Source: Cercozoa sp. M6MM (taxonomy: Eukaryota; Endomyxa: Ascetosporea). Taken from it: a DNA stretch of 64,000 nucleotides. This document shows, piece by piece, positions 59,658 to 64,000 of the stretch (within the stretch, counting starts at the first letter, position 1; each line of letters opens with the position of its first letter). The translations under genes and the position numbers were made by a program. Where the stretch lies: assembly GCA_040357565.1 (NCBI GenBank), contig JBDODJ010000012.1. One strand, 5' to 3'. The notes beneath the pieces were generated by a model that worked only from the letters and a program-made list of their open reading frames with translations, ran no database searches and was not told where the DNA came from.

Positions 59658-60160
59658 TCAGAACCAGTCATCATCGACTTCCTCCTCAGCTCCGGTGCCC
59701 TTGGCCGCAAGAGCTTTTTTGTGAGTCTCCCAGTCAGGCTCGTGGATTACAGCAATCTTGCACTTGGCGTCGGGTGCCACGATTAGTTCATTGCGCTTCG
59801 TGCGCACACGGACAGACACCACATCCACTCCTACAAAGGCAAGACCACTCCTTGTGCATGGCGCTCTTGCTAGTCAAAATACCTTCCTCGCCGTGCAACG
59901 CAACCACAGCAGGATGTTTCAGACAGCCGTCGAGTGCTTGGCAAAAGTCACCCACAACAGCAGCGACGTGAGTTGCCTCCTCTTCGCTCATGGTCTTGCT
60001 TGCCTTCACCTGTATACGGAGGGTGCTGCATACTAGTACTGAACGATTCACATAATATCTCAAAGAAGCAACGTACAGGGATATCATCTTGCGAGAGAAC
60101 CACCCAGCCTCGGGTCCCCTTGAGGCGCTTCAGGATGCTCTCGTATGTATCTTCGTCCAT
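59658..60160 (-). CDS. Dynein light chain roadblock/LC7 family
   Basis: A three-exon gene for a roadblock-type dynein light chain, a dimer that binds the dynein intermediate chain in cytoplasmic or ciliary dyneins. The ATG at 60160 gives MDEDTYESILKRLKGTRGWV then VLSQDDIP; the second exon reads VKASKTMSEEEATHVAAVVG and ends HPAVVALHGEEG; after an intron (about 59882-59833) the third exon has SVRVRTKRNELIVAPDAKC and KIAVIHEPDWE, matching the family signature RSKKNEIMVAPD. It ends with an acidic tail (AEEEVDDDWF) and the stop at 59658-59660. At about 128 residues it is some 30 longer than the usual 96, all at the C-terminus. Confidence 0.9.
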
Positions 60161-60758
60161 GCTGAACCTGCTTGGTCAAAGCGACTTCCAGACTTTGTGT
60201 CCCTGTGCTACACCTCCAGAGCTCTTCACCGTCGATAGAAAAACACAGGTGACGGTAAACTACAGCAGCTGGGTTTCAGTTCCGCTAGAATCCGTATTTG
60301 CCTCTCCGTGCGGACAAACTGTCTCCAAACGTAACCTGAAAAATAAAATTCGTTGGCCATTTCAACTAGCCCCCGCTCAACTCCTATTTTGCGTTCCCTC
60401 GACAACGGATCTGATAACATGGTTAGTGCAGGTGGCGGGCAAACTGGGAGCCGCTGTTGGCTGAACCGAACCGAACGAAACAGAATACGACTTTGTTAGT
60501 TAGTTTTCTATTTAACTGTCGTTCCGTTCGTCTCGTCAGGTCTTTCAGTCGTGCCGGCGGCAGTCGAGGTCGGAGAATTGCGGCGTCAGATGGTCGCGCG
60601 TGCAGTCGGCGTCGCGCAAGGCGAGTCGGCGCAGAATACGAGACTTCGACGCCCAATTCGATTGCAACGCACGGCAAGTCAACCAAAACAAGCCTGTTTG
60701 AGTCAAAGTTCCATCGCGTGGAGCCTGAGCCAGAATTAGTTCGTTACGCGGTACAGTA

Positions 60759-62371
60759 CTACTCGGTGCTCGTGCCAGTGCTGGCGCTGTCGCCACTCTC
60801 GCCCTTGAGTCGCTTGCGGTCGCGACGGGCTTGCGACGCCTTGCGCTGCGGCAAGTCGACAGCGTGCGGGTAGTGCTTCCAGAACACCTGGATGCCATCG
60901 TCCACTAAAGAAAAGGCAATTTTCGTAATTGGCACACTGATAGAAGCCTGCGTATCACGAAACTACCGTTTTGCTTGAGTGCTTCATCATCACACGTCCA
61001 CGCAAGCTTGTTCTGCGAGACGTCGTAAGCCTACACACGCAGCACGCATGAGTTGCGAATACGTACACACAGACGCAGACACACAGACAGACTGCGGTAC
61101 AGACAGTCTCGGGGACGCCGACACGACCAGCAACTCGTGCGTCTTCTGTTCACAGGCAGGACACATTACAGAAGTCACAAAGGCTGTGCCCTCGGGAAGG
61201 GTACCGGGTGGAATCGAAGCCCCGAAACGGCAACGGACACGTCCAGTGCGATCGGTTGCACTGCGTACTGGCCGCTCTTGCTGTCATGCTGAATGTGCAC
61301 GCAGAGCACCTTGCCGGTGGAAGTGAGCACTGCCACTCGACCGGTCTCCTTGTCTACGGCAGCACGCACCGGCATCACCTGCACACGCACAGGCATGTAG
61401 ACTTAACTATATGTCGGTACACACAGGGACTGGGAACATACGCGCGTGCCGTCGAGTTCGAGAGCATGGCAGTGCAGCAGCGTGCCATCGGCGACGTTCC
61501 AGAGACACAGCTGCGCATCGCCACCCACCGAGACCACAACCGAGTCCGACAGCGGCAGCAGCGCCGCAACGAATTCCTCTGTGAGGGTGTGTGTGTGTGT
61601 GTGCACCAGCAGATTGGTGCATACAGCAAAAGAGTCAGTACCATGCTGCATGAGGTATCGCGACGCCACAAAGGTGCGCGGGTATCGGGACACACGCACT
61701 TTTTCGTCACGATCGCACCTGTTATTTTACCGATAGATTGCGCTCACATACAGAGAACTGTCTGCACGGTACGTGACAAGCTTGTCGCCCACAAAGCACA
61801 CGTCTGTCACCACCGACAACTGCGGACACAAACGCAAGCAGGATATACGCGAGGAAACCAAAAAAAAACAGCAAGGCAAGGTTACGTGGCCAAACACTCG
61901 TCGCAAACGAGCAACATCCTCCAGCAGCACAGTCTGCACGTCGCCAAACTTGTCGCCAACGACCACACCACTCGAGTCGGCGAGCCACGTGACGCAAGCT
62001 GCCTTCTTATCGATGCGACGGTGGCACTTGATGGTCCACTCATTGCCTTGTCTTTCCCACACCTACTCGCAAACAACCAAGGTGGGTCATGCCTCTCGTC
62101 GCACCACACGCACACATGAATCACAAGGTACGCAGAGAAGCTTGTCGTCTCCGCTCGTGACGAGAAGTGTCCCACATGGCGAAAAAGCGATCACACGAAT
62201 CGGCGCGCTATGGCCTTGCGGGGCATCCTGGGCGGCACCCTGCTTCGTGGGCACACCAGCGACGCTGCTGAACAGCACCTCACGCGTCGCTGCATCCAGC
62301 ACTTGAAACGTAGTGTTGTGCGCTACGACCACAAGCGCACCATCGCTGCTCACGTCAAGATGCGAGTCCAT
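60759..62371 (-). CDS. WDR4: tRNA (guanine-N7) methyltransferase WD40 subunit, WDR4/Trm82-like
   Basis: A WD40-repeat protein, the non-catalytic partner that stabilises METTL1/Trm8 for m7G46 modification of tRNA. The ATG at 62371 gives MDSHLDVSSDGALVVVAHNT, then APIRVIAFSPCGTLLVTSGD, KAACVTWLADSSGVVVGDKF, GDVQTVLLEDVARLRRVFGH, SVVTDVCFVGDKLVTYRADS, RDEKVRVSRYP (matching the DRDEKIRVS signature of the family), EEFVAALLPLSDSVVVSVGG, AQLCLWNVADGTLLHCHALE, and a last exon IQVFWKHYPHAVDLPQRKAS with a basic end and the stop at 60759. Introns are short. It is divergent from the 62.5 kb gene, about 140-170 bases apart. Confidence 0.85.
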
Positions 62372-62510
62372 GCGAGCACACTACTGCTACTACTGTTTTG
62401 CCCGACTACAGCACTGCCTGTCCCTGGGAGATTATTCTTCCTTGTGGGTTGAATTTTTTTTCCCGCGCGGATATAATAAAATGCTGAAAATACTGTAAGG
62501 CTGAGCTTCC

Positions 62511-64000
62511 GTGTCTTACGTGAGTCGACGCACACTCTATGGCATGTTTCCGCCGATTCAAGAAGCGCCAGTCAGGCGTAAGAAAGTCCTGGTTCGTCGC
62601 AAGCACGCAAGCCAAGAGCACGCAAGCCAGGGGGCTTTGACAGCCAACAGTGCTGTTATTGATGAGCGACTGTTTCCGTCACATACCACGCGGCGCCACA
62701 AATTGCTCGCGAGAAAACTAGAAGCTAAAGAACTCGCTGACGTCGGTTTCCAGGTTGAAGTTGGAGAGAATCTACTTCGAAGACGAATGCAGAATGTGCC
62801 ATTTGATTCAATTCCACTTGCCTCGCGGCGTGAACATGAATTGCTAGGCACTTCGCGAGAGTACGAAGAAAGCCAGCTTCTTCATCGACCCGAACTGTTG
62901 CAAAAGTCGCCGAGAGATCAGAAGCACGCTGTTGCGGCCGGTTTCATGCGAAGAAAACGACTCCAGGCATGGCGGCACGCCGTTGCGGCCACAATGGTAA
63001 GCGAAGATAGGCGAAATATCGCAACTTGAAATGCTGCGCAGATTATGAATCGAGCTGACCGCCGAAGGAGAACGCGATGGGTCGGAGTTGCGACGGAGCT
63101 TGAGAACAAGCTTGAGCAAAAATCGCTCAGTACCCTCCTCGAGTACGATAAAACCCAGTCTGTGTCGAGTGATTGAAAACAAACGCAGAAAATTTGCTTC
63201 TAACAGCGCCGACCGTCGGTATTACGACCGTGAGAGGCGCGTGTTGCATCGGCACGCTAAACGAGAACGGTCATGGCGTCGAGTCAAAGAAGACCTTGCC
63301 CGAAAGACCAATCGCAATGTTTCCGAGTTATCCATCGAAAAGGTACTGTGCTTCAGTGTGTGTTTCAAACATTACAGCAACTAAAAATGCGCAAGCAGGC
63401 AGATGCTTGGCGCCAAGAAGTGGAAGAAGCAGATTTAATCGTAAAGGCCGTGCCACATGAAGAACGATACTCAGCGTCTGTGTTTGAGCAAAGTCTCCGC
63501 AATGGCGGTGAGAGGATTGTCCCACTTGGCTCTGTTTTTAGTGGTCTTGTCGTGAAAGTCAAGCCCGAGATCAATCCTTTGCCGGAAACTGTTCGAAAAG
63601 TCGGAGGTGCGAAGCTAGAGACACTTAAGTCGAAGCACATGCAGTTTCGAAATGCTCGGTAAACTCAATGGGGTCATCTTCCTTGCTTGCATGTGATGCT
63701 TAAGTTCAGACGAAAGGAGCTTGGGGAGAGAATTACAAAATTGCGTCCGTACGATCTTGAGCATGCAGACGACTTAATTGTTGAGGGGCAGACTCTGATC
63801 TCTTTTTCTGCTCGTCGCTTACCTCGATACCAGTAAGTTTTAATATACGCTATTTAGATGGTATCATCGTGTAAATTTAAACCTGGGCATGACGAGCTCA
63901 TCACGTTTCTGTGTGTTCCTTTGCAGCTGTTGGGAGGAGATCGAACGACATCTGGCATCAAGATCATGTGAGGACATTTTCCTCAAGGAACCGAGTTCGG
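62511..64000 (+). CDS. Unrecognised charged coiled-coil protein, 3' end outside window
   Basis: The first exon runs from ATG 62511 (MSYVSRRTLYGMFPPIQEAP) or the inner ATG at about 62541 to about 62996, and is very basic (VRRKKVLVRRKHASQ, GFMRRKRLQAWRHAVAATM) before GTAAGC. Later exons give ADRRRRTRWVGVATELENKL, ADRRYYDRERRVLHRHAKRE, then after an intron with acceptor at about 63381 LKMRKQADAWRQEVEEADLI and SLRNGGERIVPLGSVFSGLV up to about 63660 (GTAAAC), and FRRKELGERITKLRPYDLEH (about 63703 on) followed by GTAAGTTTT. I do not recognise the family. The gene continues past the right edge. Confidence 0.6.

Overview
This is eukaryotic nuclear DNA from a single-celled, probably flagellated organism. 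Almost every gene is cut by many short GT-AG introns, often about 30-60 bases and many starting GTAC. Genes sit close together on both strands, and the proteins are typical of eukaryotes: a proteasome beta subunit, a HECT ligase, the ribosome factor KRR1, a MyTH4 myosin, dynein roadblock light chain, an IFT144-like WD40 protein, an F-BAR protein and a tandem-pore K+ channel with EF-hands. I cannot name the species or place the lineage firmly; a protist is the safest reading. The assembly has nine N gaps, nearly all inside (CA/TG)n tracts or G/C homopolymers.

Left third (1-22 kb): the 5' part of a thimet-oligopeptidase-like M3 peptidase (-) runs off the left edge. Next come an unrecognised spliced gene (+), then a very long minus-strand gene that joins a SIR2-like domain to a macro-like domain (about 13.0 to 5.2 kb). 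Head-to-head with it is KRR1 (+). A repeat-bearing intergenic stretch, an unrecognised gene (+), the proteasome beta-2 type subunit (-) and a mitochondrial SCO1-type copper chaperone (+) follow.

Middle (22-35 kb): a small unrecognised gene (-), a basic coiled-coil gene (+), an amino acid/auxin permease family transporter (-), a decayed non-LTR retrotransposon fragment (-), and a large HECT E3 ubiquitin ligase (-, 34.3 to 27.6 kb) whose HECT N-lobe carries an acidic insertion.

Right half (35-64 kb): a large unconventional myosin (+) with motor, degenerate IQ region, MyTH4 domain and Q-rich tail. Its introns are packed with a C-rich TTTACCCC-like motif. After it comes a WD40 gene resembling IFT144 that appears to stop short at a microsatellite/minisatellite block, then the K+ channel (+). 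A large secreted or membrane protein (-) ends only 12 bases from the channel stop codon. Next are an F-BAR protein (-), dynein roadblock light chain (-), a WDR4/Trm82-like tRNA methyltransferase subunit (-), and the start of an unrecognised coiled-coil gene (+) that runs off the right edge.

These are mostly housekeeping and cytoskeletal genes placed by chance, not a pathway cluster. The most unusual items are the SIR2-macro fusion, a three-copy dispersed repeat, the intron motif of the myosin gene, the truncated IFT144-like gene and the retrotransposon relic. Multi-exon gene limits are approximate unless a start or stop is stated.
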